Assembly (NCBI GenBank): GCA_963663975.2
Contig: CAXXRA010000011.1
Span: 186,001-250,000 of the forward strand
Length of the DNA: 64,000 nt
DNA from: JANQRX01 sp963663975
Lineage (GTDB): Bacteria > Pseudomonadota > Alphaproteobacteria > Rhizobiales > Kaistiaceae
Reading direction: 5' to 3'
The notes under the pieces are model-generated. The model was not told where the DNA came from and did no database searches. It saw nothing but the letters and a program-made list of their open reading frames with translations. The position numbers were made by a program, and so were the translations under genes. Shown in pieces: positions 56,073 to 64,000 of this stretch. Each line of letters starts with the position of its first letter. Within the stretch, counting starts at the first letter, position 1.

Positions 56073-56349
56073 TCATGTCGCCGGCCGGATCCCGCGTCGC
56101 GAATCGGAACTCTCAAGAGCGGAAGCGTGGTTGGAGCTCGTTTCGCGGAGCCTCAAATCGAGCCGTGAGCGGCCGGGCAAGGCCAGGATTGACGGTTGAG
56201 GCAACATCGGCCTGCTCCCGTCGGATTCCAGATTGCCGCTGGGAGCCCAAATGGCTACTCTGACGCTCGGAACTCAGGCTCATCCGGGGAATGTCGGGTC
56301 ATCGTTCCATGAGGCGGATTCAACGTCGCAACTTCCAGGGAGGAAAAAA

Positions 56350-57303
56350 ATGAGAATATTTCTGGCAAAACTGGCGCTCGTCGCTGCGGTCGCTTTTGCA
56401 CCGCTGGCGATAAGCGCCACAACCGCCTCGGCGGAGGGCGAGAAATACATTCTGGTCAGCCACGCGCCGGATTCTGACAGTTGGTGGAATACCATCAAGA
56501 ACGGGATCGCCCTTGCCGGCGAGCAGATGGGCGTCGAGGTTGAATATCGCAACCCGACGACCGGCGATCTGGCCGACATGGCCCGCATCATCGAGCAGGC
56601 AGCAGCCTCTGGTCCCAACGGCATCATCACCACATTGGCTGATTTCGACGTACTGAGCGGCCCGATCCGCAACGCCGTGGACCAAGGCATCAACGTCATC
56701 ATCATGAACTCCGGTACGCCTGAGCAGGCTGCCGAGCTGGGTGCGCTGATGTATATCGGCCAACCCGAATATGACGCCGGCAACGCCGCCGGCATGCGGG
56801 CAAAACGCGATGGCGTGAGTTCGTTCCTGTGCGTGAACCACTATAGCACCAACCCGGCTTCCACCGAACGCTGCCAGGGCTTTGCGGATGGTTTGGGCGT
56901 GCCACTGGGCAACCAGATGATCGACTCCGGTCAGGACCCGGCAGAGATCAAGAACAGGGTTCTGGCCTATCTGTCAGCCAACCCGGATACCGATGCGGTC
57001 CTTACCTTGGGTCCGACCTCGGCCGACCCGACACTCGCCGCATTGGATGAAAACGGCATGGCCGGCGACATCTATTTCGGTACCTTTGATTTGGGTACCG
57101 AGATTGTGAAGGGCATCAAGGCCGGCATTATCAACTGGGGGATCGACCAGCAGCCGTTCCTGCAGGCCTATCTGCCGGTCATCATTCTGACCAATTATGA
57201 CCGCTTTGGCGTGCTGCCGGGCAACAACATCAACTCCGGTCCGGGCTTCGTGACCAAGGACGGTCTGACACTGGTTGAGAAGTTTGCGGGCGAATACCGC
57301 TAG
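56350..57303 (+). CDS. Sugar ABC transporter periplasmic binding protein (inositol type likely)
   Basis: A 317-residue CUT2-class periplasmic ligand-binding protein. It has a signal peptide (KLALVAAVAFAPLAISATTA, cleavage near ASAE) and the two-lobed fold with YILVSHAPDSDSWWNTIKNG and DPTLAALDENGMAGDI. A GGGAGGAAAA site precedes the ATG. The ligand-contact region SAPDSDSWW differs from ribose binders. It starts a three-gene operon with a permease and ATPase, immediately after iolD, so inositol or a related polyol is the likely ligand (inference). Confidence 0.87.
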   Translation: MRIFLAKLALVAAVAFAPLAISATTASAEGEKYILVSHAPDSDSWWNTIKNGIALAGEQMGVEVEYRNPTTGDLADMARIIEQAAASGPNGIITTLADFDVLSGPIRNAVDQGINVIIMNSGTPEQAAELGALMYIGQPEYDAGNAAGMRAKRDGVSSFLCVNHYSTNPASTERCQGFADGLGVPLGNQMIDSGQDPAEIKNRVLAYLSANPDTDAVLTLGPTSADPTLAALDENGMAGDIYFGTFDLGTEIVKGIKAGIINWGIDQQPFLQAYLPVIILTNYDRFGVLPGNNINSGPGFVTKDGLTLVEKFAGEYR

Positions 57304-57376
57304 ACCGTGACCTGATCGGGCGGCCGCGCAACCTGCCGGCCGCCCGTTTCACATCCAGCGAAATCGGGGGACCAAA

Positions 57377-58501
57377 ATGACTCAGACCGAACAAGCACCT
57401 CCGGCGGTGGACGAGCGGGTCAAGGAGATGTCGGGCCTTCGCAAGGCCCTGATCCGCCCCGAGCTGGGCGGCATTATCGGTACCATTCTGGTATTTGTTT
57501 TCTTTTTTCTCACGGCCCGCGACTCGGGCATGTTTGGACCCGCGGGCGTGATGAACTGGTCGATCGTCTCGGCACAATTCATCATTATCGCCGTGGGTGC
57601 CTGCCTGCTGATGATTGCCGGTGAGTTCGACCTGTCGGTCGGCTCGATGATCGGTTTTTCAGGTATGGCCATTGCCCTGCTTTCGGTCACCTTTGGCTGG
57701 CCCGTATGGCTGGCCATCATCGTCACTTTCATCCTTTGCATCGCAATCGGCGCCTTCAATGGCTGGCTGGTGATCAAGACCGGGTTGCCGAGCTTCATCG
57801 TGACGCTGGCGTTCCTTTTTATTCTGCGTGGCCTGACCATCTTTGCGGCCATTGCCACCACCCGTAAAACCATTATCGGCGGCGTGAGGGATGTGGCCGA
57901 AGGCGACTGGCTGGCGTCGATCTTTGGCGGCAAGATCTTGACCGGTTTATTTCAGTGGATGGGGGATCAGGGCTGGATCGAGACTTTCGTGCGCGGAACC
58001 AGGCAGGGGCAGCCGGTCGTTGAGGGCATCCCGATGCTGATGGTCTGGGCCCTGGGCCTGATCATCTTCGCCCACGTGCTGCTGACCAAAACCAAGTTCG
58101 GCAACTGGATTTTCGCCGCCGGTGGCGATGCGCAGGCAGCCCGTTACGTGGGCGTGCCGGTCAACCGGGTCAAGATCCTGATGTTCATGTTCACCGCCTT
58201 TTGCGCCTGTGTCTTTGCCACCGCCCAGGTGATGGAGTTCGGCTCGGCCGGGGCGGATCGTGGTGTGTTGAAGGAATTCGAAGCGATCATCTCTGTTGTC
58301 ATCGGTGGCACTTTGCTGACCGGCGGTTATGGTTCGGTCATCGGAGCGGCGCTGGGGGCGCTCATCTTTGGCGTGGTGCAGCAGGGGTTGTTCTTTGCCG
58401 AGGTGGAAAGTTCGCTCTTCCGGGTGTTCCTCGGGGTGATCCTGTTGCTTGCGGTGATCCTGAACACCTATATCCGCCGCATTATTACGGGGGAGAAATA
58501 A
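57377..58501 (+). CDS. Sugar ABC transporter permease (CUT2)
   Basis: A 374-residue membrane permease of the RbsC/FrcC type with about nine hydrophobic helices. The family motif is visible in AAARYVGVPVNRVKILMF (coupling loop to the ATPase) and in GEFDLSVGSMIGFSGM, the conserved glycine-rich second helix. AAATCGGGGG precedes the ATG by 8 bases. It ends 1 base before the ATPase gene, so they are cotranscribed. Substrate likely as for the binding protein. Confidence 0.9.
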   Translation: MTQTEQAPPAVDERVKEMSGLRKALIRPELGGIIGTILVFVFFFLTARDSGMFGPAGVMNWSIVSAQFIIIAVGACLLMIAGEFDLSVGSMIGFSGMAIALLSVTFGWPVWLAIIVTFILCIAIGAFNGWLVIKTGLPSFIVTLAFLFILRGLTIFAAIATTRKTIIGGVRDVAEGDWLASIFGGKILTGLFQWMGDQGWIETFVRGTRQGQPVVEGIPMLMVWALGLIIFAHVLLTKTKFGNWIFAAGGDAQAARYVGVPVNRVKILMFMFTAFCACVFATAQVMEFGSAGADRGVLKEFEAIISVVIGGTLLTGGYGSVIGAALGALIFGVVQQGLFFAEVESSLFRVFLGVILLLAVILNTYIRRIITGEK

Positions 58502-58502
58502 G

Positions 58503-59282
58503 ATGACCGACGCCATTATTGAAATGAAGAACATCGAGAAGCACTTCGGCCCGGTCATCGCGTTGTCAGGTGTGTCGCTCGATGTGATACCCGGTGAGTG
58601 CCACTGTTTGCTGGGGGACAACGGGGCCGGCAAATCCACGTTCATCAAGACCATGTCGGGCGTGCACACACCCTCGGCAGGCGAGATCTTTTTCGAAGGC
58701 AAGCCGCTGAATTTCGCGCGACCACGCGATGCGATCGCAGCCGGAATCGCCACGGTGTATCAGGACCTCGCGATGATCCCATTGATGTCGGTGATGCGTA
58801 ACTTTTTTATGGGCAACGAACCGACCAAAAAGGTCGCGGGGATCAGTTTCTTCAATCACGAATACGCCAATGACGTGACGATGAAGGAAATGAAGAAAAT
58901 GGGCATCAACCTGCGATCTCCCGATCAGGCGGTCGGCACGCTTTCGGGCGGCGAGCGCCAGACGGTGGCGATTGCAAGGGCAGTCCATTTCGGCGCCAAG
59001 GTGCTGATTTTGGACGAGCCGACTTCGGCGCTCGGCGTGCGCCAGACCTCCAACGTTCTGGCGACGGTCGACAACGTGCGTGATCAGGGTATTGGCGTGG
59101 TGTTCATTACCCATAATGTGCGCCATGCGATGGCCGTTGGCGACCGGTTCACGGTACTCGACCGTGGCAAGACGCTGGGCACGGCCAAGCGTGGTGAAAT
59201 CACACCCGAGGAACTGCAGAACATGATGGCCGGTGGCCAGGAACTGGCGACACTGGAGGGCTCGCTGGGCGGTACGGTTTAG
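58503..59282 (+). CDS. Sugar ABC transporter ATPase, single-domain FrcA type
   Basis: A 259-residue ABC ATPase of the single-domain FrcA type rather than the double-domain RbsA type. It has Walker A GDNGAGKST, the Q-loop YQDL, the signature LSGGERQ, Walker B LILDEPTSA and the H-loop THN. It completes a binding protein, permease, ATPase cassette. Its stop is 24 bases from the convergent ugpC stop, so no other gene lies between the two transport systems. Confidence 0.93.
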   Translation: MTDAIIEMKNIEKHFGPVIALSGVSLDVIPGECHCLLGDNGAGKSTFIKTMSGVHTPSAGEIFFEGKPLNFARPRDAIAAGIATVYQDLAMIPLMSVMRNFFMGNEPTKKVAGISFFNHEYANDVTMKEMKKMGINLRSPDQAVGTLSGGERQTVAIARAVHFGAKVLILDEPTSALGVRQTSNVLATVDNVRDQGIGVVFITHNVRHAMAVGDRFTVLDRGKTLGTAKRGEITPEELQNMMAGGQELATLEGSLGGTV

Positions 59283-59306
59283 GTGGCCGAAATACCTTGA
59301 CCGCGG

Positions 59307-60407
59307 TTACGAATCCGCGATGCGGCGGCCGCTCTGGCCGTCAAACAAATGCAACGCGCCGTCGAGAATGCGCAGCGGGATCTTTTCGCCATGGGAGACG
59401 TTGCGGTTGCCCGGTAGCCGGGCGGCGAAGTTCGTACGTGCCGGACCGTCGGCGTCCTGCTCAATGCTGCCATGGGCAAGTGTGTCGGCACCCAATGCCT
59501 CCACCGCGTTGACGGTCAGCAACAATTCGGCGTCGGCGATCTCCGCCGGTTCGACATGCTCGGGACGGATTCCCACGGTCACCCGTTGTTTGGCATGAGG
59601 TCCGAGCTTGAGCTTACCCGAATGCAGGTTTATGCCCGAATCCAGACGTAATCCTTGCCCTTCGTCGGGCACGCTGGCCGGCATGAAATTCATCGACGGC
59701 GAGCCGATGAATCCCGCCACGAAGAGCGATTCGGGCTTCTCGTACACCCGTATCGGCACGTCGATCTGCTCGGCGGCACCCTCGTTCATGACGATCAACC
59801 GGTCGGCGAGCGTCATGGCTTCGACCTGGTCGTGGGTGACGTAGAGCGAGGTGGTGCCGAACGAACGCTGGAGTTGCTTGATCTCCAGCCGCATCTGGAC
59901 GCGGAGCTTTGCGTCGAGATTGGACAGTGGCTCGTCAAACAGAAAGGCGGCGGGTTTCCTGACGATGGCACGGCCCATGGCAACCCGCTGACGCTGTCCG
60001 CCGGACAATTGGCGCGGCCTGCGGGTCAGGAACTCCTCCAATTGCAGGAGTTTGGCGGCGTTGTTGACCCGCTCCTCGATCTCCGGTTTCGGCGTACGGG
60101 CGATCTTCAATCCATAGGCCATATTGTCGAAGACCGACATGTGCGGATAAAGCGCGTAGTTCTGAAACACCATCGCGATATTGCGATCCATGGGTTCCAG
60201 ATCGTTGACCCGATTTCCATCGATCGCGATGTCGCCGCTGGTTACCGTCTCCAGTCCCGCCACCATCCGCAACAGCGTCGACTTGCCGCAACCGGACGGT
60301 CCGACGATGACCATCAACTCGCCATCGGCGATATCGACGTCGATGCCGTGGATGACTTCGGCCTTGCCGAAGGATTTGCGGACTGTGTTCAGACTGATCG
60401 TTGCCAT
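59307..60407 (-). CDS. ugpC: sn-Glycerol-3-phosphate import ATP-binding protein UgpC
   Basis: A 366-residue CUT1-class ATPase. Walker A GPSGCGKST, the Q-loop FQNYALYPHM, the signature LSGGQRQ, Walker B FLFDEPLSNLDAKLR and H-loop THDQVEAMTLADR are present, followed by the C-terminal OB/TOBE regulatory domain (VTVGIRPEHVE). It is the last gene of the ugpBAEC order. Its start lies 9 bases beyond the ugpE stop. Confidence 0.94.
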   Translation of the reverse strand: MATISLNTVRKSFGKAEVIHGIDVDIADGELMVIVGPSGCGKSTLLRMVAGLETVTSGDIAIDGNRVNDLEPMDRNIAMVFQNYALYPHMSVFDNMAYGLKIARTPKPEIEERVNNAAKLLQLEEFLTRRPRQLSGGQRQRVAMGRAIVRKPAAFLFDEPLSNLDAKLRVQMRLEIKQLQRSFGTTSLYVTHDQVEAMTLADRLIVMNEGAAEQIDVPIRVYEKPESLFVAGFIGSPSMNFMPASVPDEGQGLRLDSGINLHSGKLKLGPHAKQRVTVGIRPEHVEPAEIADAELLLTVNAVEALGADTLAHGSIEQDADGPARTNFAARLPGNRNVSHGEKIPLRILDGALHLFDGQSGRRIADS

Positions 60408-60416
60408 GGCGTACCG

Positions 60417-61262
60417 TCACTTCTCCGTCTCGATCAGACCCCTGATGAAGAGTTTTTGCATGAATATCACCACCACCACCGGCGGCAACATCGCCAGCAG
60501 CGCCGTGGCCATGATGACCGGCCAGTCGGCGATGTCATCGCCGCTGGGGAACATCTGCTTGATCCCCATGACGATGGTGTTCATGTCCGGATCGGTGGTG
60601 ATCAGAAGTGGCCACAGATACTGGTTCCAGCCGTAGATGAAGAGAATGACGAACAGCGCGGCGATATTCGTACGCGACATCGGCAGCAGAATATCGAAGA
60701 AGAAGCGCATCGGCCTGGCCCCATCGACGCGCGCCGCTTCGGCCAGTTCCTCCGGTACGGTCAGGAAGAACTGACGGAACAGAAACGTCGCGGTGGCCGA
60801 CGCGATCAGAGGCAGGATCAATCCGGGATAGGAGTTGAGCATGCCGAGCCTGGCGATGACTTCAAACGTCGGCACGATGCGCACCTCGACCGGCAGCATC
60901 AGCGTCATAAAGATCAGCCAGAAAAACGCCTGCCGCATCGGAAAGCGGAAGTAGACGATGGCGAAGGCGGACAACAGCGAGATCGTAATTTTCCCGAACG
61001 CGATCCCCAGCGCCATCACGGTGGAATTGAACAGCATCCGCCACACCGGCGCGTTGACGCCGGAGACAAGCGCTTCGCGGTAGTTGGCGAAGAAAAGCTC
61101 GCCGGGCACCAACGGCATCGGCGGCCGAACGATCTCCTGCTGGTCCACCGTGGAAGCGACAAAAGCCAGGTAGATCGGAAAGAAGATGACCAGCACGCCC
61201 AGGATCAGCCCGACGTGGGTGAGCCAGTAGCCGCGGCCGCGTTTTTCGACCATGCCCGACAT
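60417..61262 (-). CDS. ugpE: sn-Glycerol-3-phosphate ABC permease UgpE
   Basis: A 281-residue permease closely matching UgpE: LGVLVIFFPIYLAFVASTVD, FFANYREALV, FPMRQAFFWLIFMTLMLPVE and the EAA loop ELAEAARVDGARPMRFFFDI. The start is ambiguous: ATG 61262, chosen here, has AAAAGGG 5 bases upstream, while ATG 61253 gives the E. coli-like N-terminus MVEK. The ribosome binding site lies in one arm of the long inverted repeat that fills the gap to ugpA. Confidence 0.92.
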   Translation of the reverse strand: MSGMVEKRGRGYWLTHVGLILGVLVIFFPIYLAFVASTVDQQEIVRPPMPLVPGELFFANYREALVSGVNAPVWRMLFNSTVMALGIAFGKITISLLSAFAIVYFRFPMRQAFFWLIFMTLMLPVEVRIVPTFEVIARLGMLNSYPGLILPLIASATATFLFRQFFLTVPEELAEAARVDGARPMRFFFDILLPMSRTNIAALFVILFIYGWNQYLWPLLITTDPDMNTIVMGIKQMFPSGDDIADWPVIMATALLAMLPPVVVVIFMQKLFIRGLIETEK

Positions 61263-61263
61263 C

Positions 61264-61534
61264 AGAGCCCTTTTGACCAACCGAGGGTCAATTCTGGTTC
61301 GCGATCGGCGAGGTGATCCGGCGTGGAAACGATCGAAGGGCGATGCCTCGGCATCGTTCTAGATTGGTTCGGCGTCGGGCGCCCGCCGATCGGAAACCCG
61401 AAGGGACGGGCGATTTTGCACCAATTCCTGCGCCTCGGCTCTCGACCGTATCCAGATACGCCCTTGGAGCCTCTGCTTGATTTTGTCACAAAATTGCTCC
61501 GTCAGAATGGCTCACAGTTGGTCGAAAGGGCTCT
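61264..61534. repeat. 271-bp inverted-repeat element between ugpA and ugpE
   Basis: The left arm AGAGCCCTTTTGACCAAC (61264-61281) and right arm GTTGGTCGAAAGGGCTCT (61517-61534) are complementary at 17 of 18 positions. Weaker pairing continues inward (ATTCTG near both ends). The inside has no ORF but includes the hairpin GCGATGCCTCGGCATCG. The unit exactly fills the space from the ugpA stop to the ugpE start. It could be a MITE-like insertion or a long-range mRNA hairpin in which the arm holding the ugpE Shine-Dalgarno is paired. Confidence 0.7.
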
Positions 61535-62414
61535 AATAGTGCACCCGCCGCTCGATATAGCGGAACTGGATGATCGTCAGGATACCGACAACCACCAGCA
61601 GGATCACCGATTGTGCCGCCGACGATCCCAGATCCTGACCGACAAACCCGTCGGAGTAGACCTTGTACACCAGGATCATCGTCGCCTGTTGGGGCCCGCC
61701 GGAGGTGATCGTGTGAATGACGCCGAAGGTTTCGAAGAACGAGTAGACGATGTTGACGACCAGCAGAAAGAAGGTCGTCGGCGTCAGCAATGGAAAGACG
61801 ATCGTCCGGAACCGTTTCCAGAAACGGGCGCCGTCGATCGCCGCTGCTTCGATCAGGCTCTTCGGGATCGCCTGGAGGCCGGCGAGGAAGAACAGAAAAT
61901 TGTAGCTGACGCGCCCCCAGGACGAAGCGACGACCACCAGACCCATCGCCTCATTGGGGTTGAGCACATGGTTCCACTCATAGCCCAATTGGCCCAGATA
62001 CCAGGAGACGACACCGACGCGGGTGTTGAACATGAACAGCCACAGCACGCCGGCGACCGCGGGTGCGACCGCATAGGGCCAAATCAGGAGCGTACGGTAG
62101 GCTCCCGCCCCCTTGATCAGCCGGTCGGCCATCAAGGCGAGCCAAAGAGCCAGGCCCATCGATGCCACTGTGACGAAACCTGAGAAGATCGCGGTGGTCC
62201 AGAATGATGCACGGTAGAACGGATCGCCAAGCAGAAACTCGAAATTGCCGAGCCCGACGAACAGCGACTTCAAACCGAACGGGTCAGGAATAAACAGCGA
62301 CTGGTAGACCGCCTGGCCGGCCGGCCAGAAGAAAAACACCGCGGTGATGAAGACCTGCGGGGCCAGCAACAACAAGGGCAGCATCCAGCCCTTGAAGGTG
62401 ACGCGTTTTGTCAT
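61533..62414 (-). CDS. ugpA: sn-Glycerol-3-phosphate ABC permease UgpA
   Basis: A 293-residue permease of the CUT1 family with six helices. Landmarks are MLPLLLLAPQVFITAVFFFW, FLLGDPFYRASFWTTAIFSG and the EAA motif SLIEAAAIDGARFWKRF, matching UgpA. It follows ugpB after 58 bases. Its stop overlaps the right arm of the inverted-repeat element. Confidence 0.93.
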   Translation of the reverse strand: MTKRVTFKGWMLPLLLLAPQVFITAVFFFWPAGQAVYQSLFIPDPFGLKSLFVGLGNFEFLLGDPFYRASFWTTAIFSGFVTVASMGLALWLALMADRLIKGAGAYRTLLIWPYAVAPAVAGVLWLFMFNTRVGVVSWYLGQLGYEWNHVLNPNEAMGLVVVASSWGRVSYNFLFFLAGLQAIPKSLIEAAAIDGARFWKRFRTIVFPLLTPTTFFLLVVNIVYSFFETFGVIHTITSGGPQQATMILVYKVYSDGFVGQDLGSSAAQSVILLVVVGILTIIQFRYIERRVHY

Positions 62415-62472
62415 GGTCGATCAAGTCGCCGCCCCGGGACTGGCCGGGGCGGCGGGATTCTTCGTGAGGCCG

Positions 62473-63798
62473 CTAGCGGTTGGCTTGCTCGAACCGCCGG
62501 AGCAACGCGTTGCCGCGCTCCACCGCGCTGTCGAGGGCGGCCTGAGCCGTCTTGTCGCCCGACCACACGCCCTCCAGCTCCTCATCGATAATGCCGCGGA
62601 TCTGGTCAAAGCTGCCCAGCCGCAGGCCCTTGGAGTTGCCGGTCGGCGTTTTGCCGGTCATCTGGATGATGGCGATGTCGGTTCCCGGGTTCTCCTCATA
62701 GAAGCCCTCGGATTTGGTCTGCTCGAAGGCCGCCATCGTGATCGGCAGGTAGCCCGTGTTCTGGTGCCATGCCGCCTGGATGCCGGAGGATGAGAGGAAG
62801 CTCAGGAACTGAGAGACGCCCTTGTACTCGTCGGCCGTATGACCTTCCAGGACCCACAGCGACGAGCCGCCGATAATCGTGTTTTGCGGTGCACCGGGGG
62901 CGTCTGACCAGTAGGGAAGCGGCCGAAGTTCGAAGTCGAACTCCGCCTGCGCTTTCACGCCGGCATAGCCCGCCGAGGATTCCGTCCACAGCGCGCATTC
63001 ACCGCCACGGAAATTGGCGCCGCTTTCGTTCCGGCGTCCGGTATAGATGAATTTTCCTTCGCTGGCCCAATCGCCCATCGCCTGGATGTGCTTGACCTGG
63101 ACCGAGCCGTTGAAGGCAAGTTCGGTGTCAAGTCCGGCAAACCCGTTGTCCTTGGTCGCAAACGGGACGTCGTGATAGGCGGAGAAATTCTCCAGATGGA
63201 TCCAGCTTTGCCACGCCGTTGCCAGGGCGCATTCGTGGCCGGCGGCCTTGAGAGCGTTGACCGCGTCGCCGACCTTTTCCCAGGTTGAAAGATCCATGTC
63301 GGGATCCAGACCGGCACCCGAGACGGCGTCGCGGTTGACGTAGAGCACCGGCGTCGACGAATTGTAGGGCAGCGACAGCATATCGCCCCCGGTGGTCGTG
63401 TAGTAGCCCTTCACGGCGCCCAGATAGCCATCCGGATCGAACGGGGCGCCGCCTTCGGCCATCACCTCGTGGACCGGTTTGATCGCGCCCTCGGCTGCCA
63501 TCATGGTCGCGGTACCGACCTCGAACACCATCAGGATGTGCGGTTGTTCGCCGGCGCGAAACGCGGCGATGCCGGAATTCAGGGTCTCGGAATAGTTGCC
63601 CTTGTGCGAACCCACGACGACGTAATCGGACTGCGAGGCATTGAACTGTTCGATCTGCTCGGCAAGCAGATCACCCAACCGGCCGGTGAAGGCATGCCAC
63701 CAGCGTATCTCGGTTTGAGCTGCGGCCGAGCCGACCAGCGCCGGCATGGCAACCGTGATGGCCGCAACCGTGGTTAGGAAAAATCGTCTGGTTTTCAT
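62473..63798 (-). CDS. ugpB: sn-Glycerol-3-phosphate-binding periplasmic protein UgpB
   Basis: A 441-residue binding protein. It has a signal peptide (MKTRRFFLTTVAAITVAMPA, cleavage near AAAQ), then TEIRWWHAFTGRLGDLLAE and SLPYNSSTPVLYVNRDA, both diagnostic of UgpB. Other landmarks are GGSSLWVLEG and FLSFLSSSGIQAAWHQNTGY. GGAGGAAGTG precedes ATG 63798; an upstream start at 63864 is unlikely. It is the first gene of the ugpBAEC operon. E. coli ugp is controlled by PhoB, but I see no clear pho box in the 200 bases upstream. Confidence 0.94.
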   Translation of the reverse strand: MKTRRFFLTTVAAITVAMPALVGSAAAQTEIRWWHAFTGRLGDLLAEQIEQFNASQSDYVVVGSHKGNYSETLNSGIAAFRAGEQPHILMVFEVGTATMMAAEGAIKPVHEVMAEGGAPFDPDGYLGAVKGYYTTTGGDMLSLPYNSSTPVLYVNRDAVSGAGLDPDMDLSTWEKVGDAVNALKAAGHECALATAWQSWIHLENFSAYHDVPFATKDNGFAGLDTELAFNGSVQVKHIQAMGDWASEGKFIYTGRRNESGANFRGGECALWTESSAGYAGVKAQAEFDFELRPLPYWSDAPGAPQNTIIGGSSLWVLEGHTADEYKGVSQFLSFLSSSGIQAAWHQNTGYLPITMAAFEQTKSEGFYEENPGTDIAIIQMTGKTPTGNSKGLRLGSFDQIRGIIDEELEGVWSGDKTAQAALDSAVERGNALLRRFEQANR

Positions 63799-64000
63799 CA
63801 CTTCCTCCCAGTTTAGGTGTTCGCTTATGTGTCTGCCCTTGGTGTGGACAGCGACGCACCCCACGCACCCGTCATAAGATCACGCCATCGGCTCGCTTGT
63901 CACGCGGGATTCACCGTATTATCGACGGGGCCCATAAAATCGGGCATTCGTGGCCCATCTCGCAGCCCTGTAACGCCGCGTGCCCCGCAACCCTCTGGTA

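Noticed and set aside
59655..61316. 553-codon plus-strand ORF opposite ugpC and ugpE
   Set aside because: Shadow frame; composition is His/Arg/Gln-rich and the opposite strand encodes two well-conserved transporter genes.

Overview
The window looks like a chromosomal segment of a GC-rich alphaproteobacterium, probably of the order Hyphomicrobiales (Rhizobiales). This rests on the gene order yebC-ruvC-ruvA-ruvB-ybgC-tolQRAB-pal-cpoB-tilS-ftsH, the serC-serA-purA group, the rpoH/rluD pair, and an inositol and glycerol-phosphate transport region. No sequence search was run, so the lineage is an inference.

Region 1 (1-28 kb) is conserved core. It holds a partial YmdB-type phosphodiesterase, a frameshifted alpha/beta hydrolase, YebC, the Holliday-junction genes ruvC, ruvA and ruvB (with a small zinc-finger gene antisense between ruvA and ruvB), the complete Tol-Pal envelope system, TilS, FtsH, a CBS protein, serine biosynthesis (SerC, SerA), adenylosuccinate synthetase, a LysR/NmrA divergent pair, the heat-shock sigma factor RpoH, RluD and a tRNA-Glu. 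Two nearly identical IS5-type elements flank ftsH and the CBS gene.

Region 2 (28-48.4 kb) is a degraded accessory zone just after tRNA-Glu. It holds a PIN-like protein, prophage remnants (a GNAT-like virion gene, a tail-type gene fused to the end of a DUF5681-type protein, and several small related ORFs), a diverged direct repeat of about 0.7-0.8 kb separated by an IS256-family remnant, and IS1380, IS1111-type and two IS1182 elements. A polyprenyl-phosphate mannosyl/glucosyltransferase sits beside a broken membrane glycosyltransferase. A TrpB2-like gene is split by one IS1182 copy. Frameshifts and nonsense codons are frequent; some may be assembly errors.

Region 3 (48.8-64 kb) is metabolic. 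It holds a PhyH-type dioxygenase, a large membrane pentapeptide-repeat protein whose frame is broken at a 15-base G/C homopolymer, a class II aldolase divergent from iolD, a CUT2-type sugar ABC transporter (binding protein, permease, ATPase) likely serving inositol or a similar polyol, and a convergent ugpBAEC glycerol-3-phosphate transporter with a long inverted repeat between ugpA and ugpE.

The best leads are the homopolymer-gated pentapeptide protein, the inverted repeat that covers the ugpE ribosome binding site, a C-terminal domain shared by two otherwise unrelated membrane proteins (21.8 kb and 39.5 kb), the tandem family of small phage-like ORFs with its decayed duplicate, and a candidate serC leader RNA.
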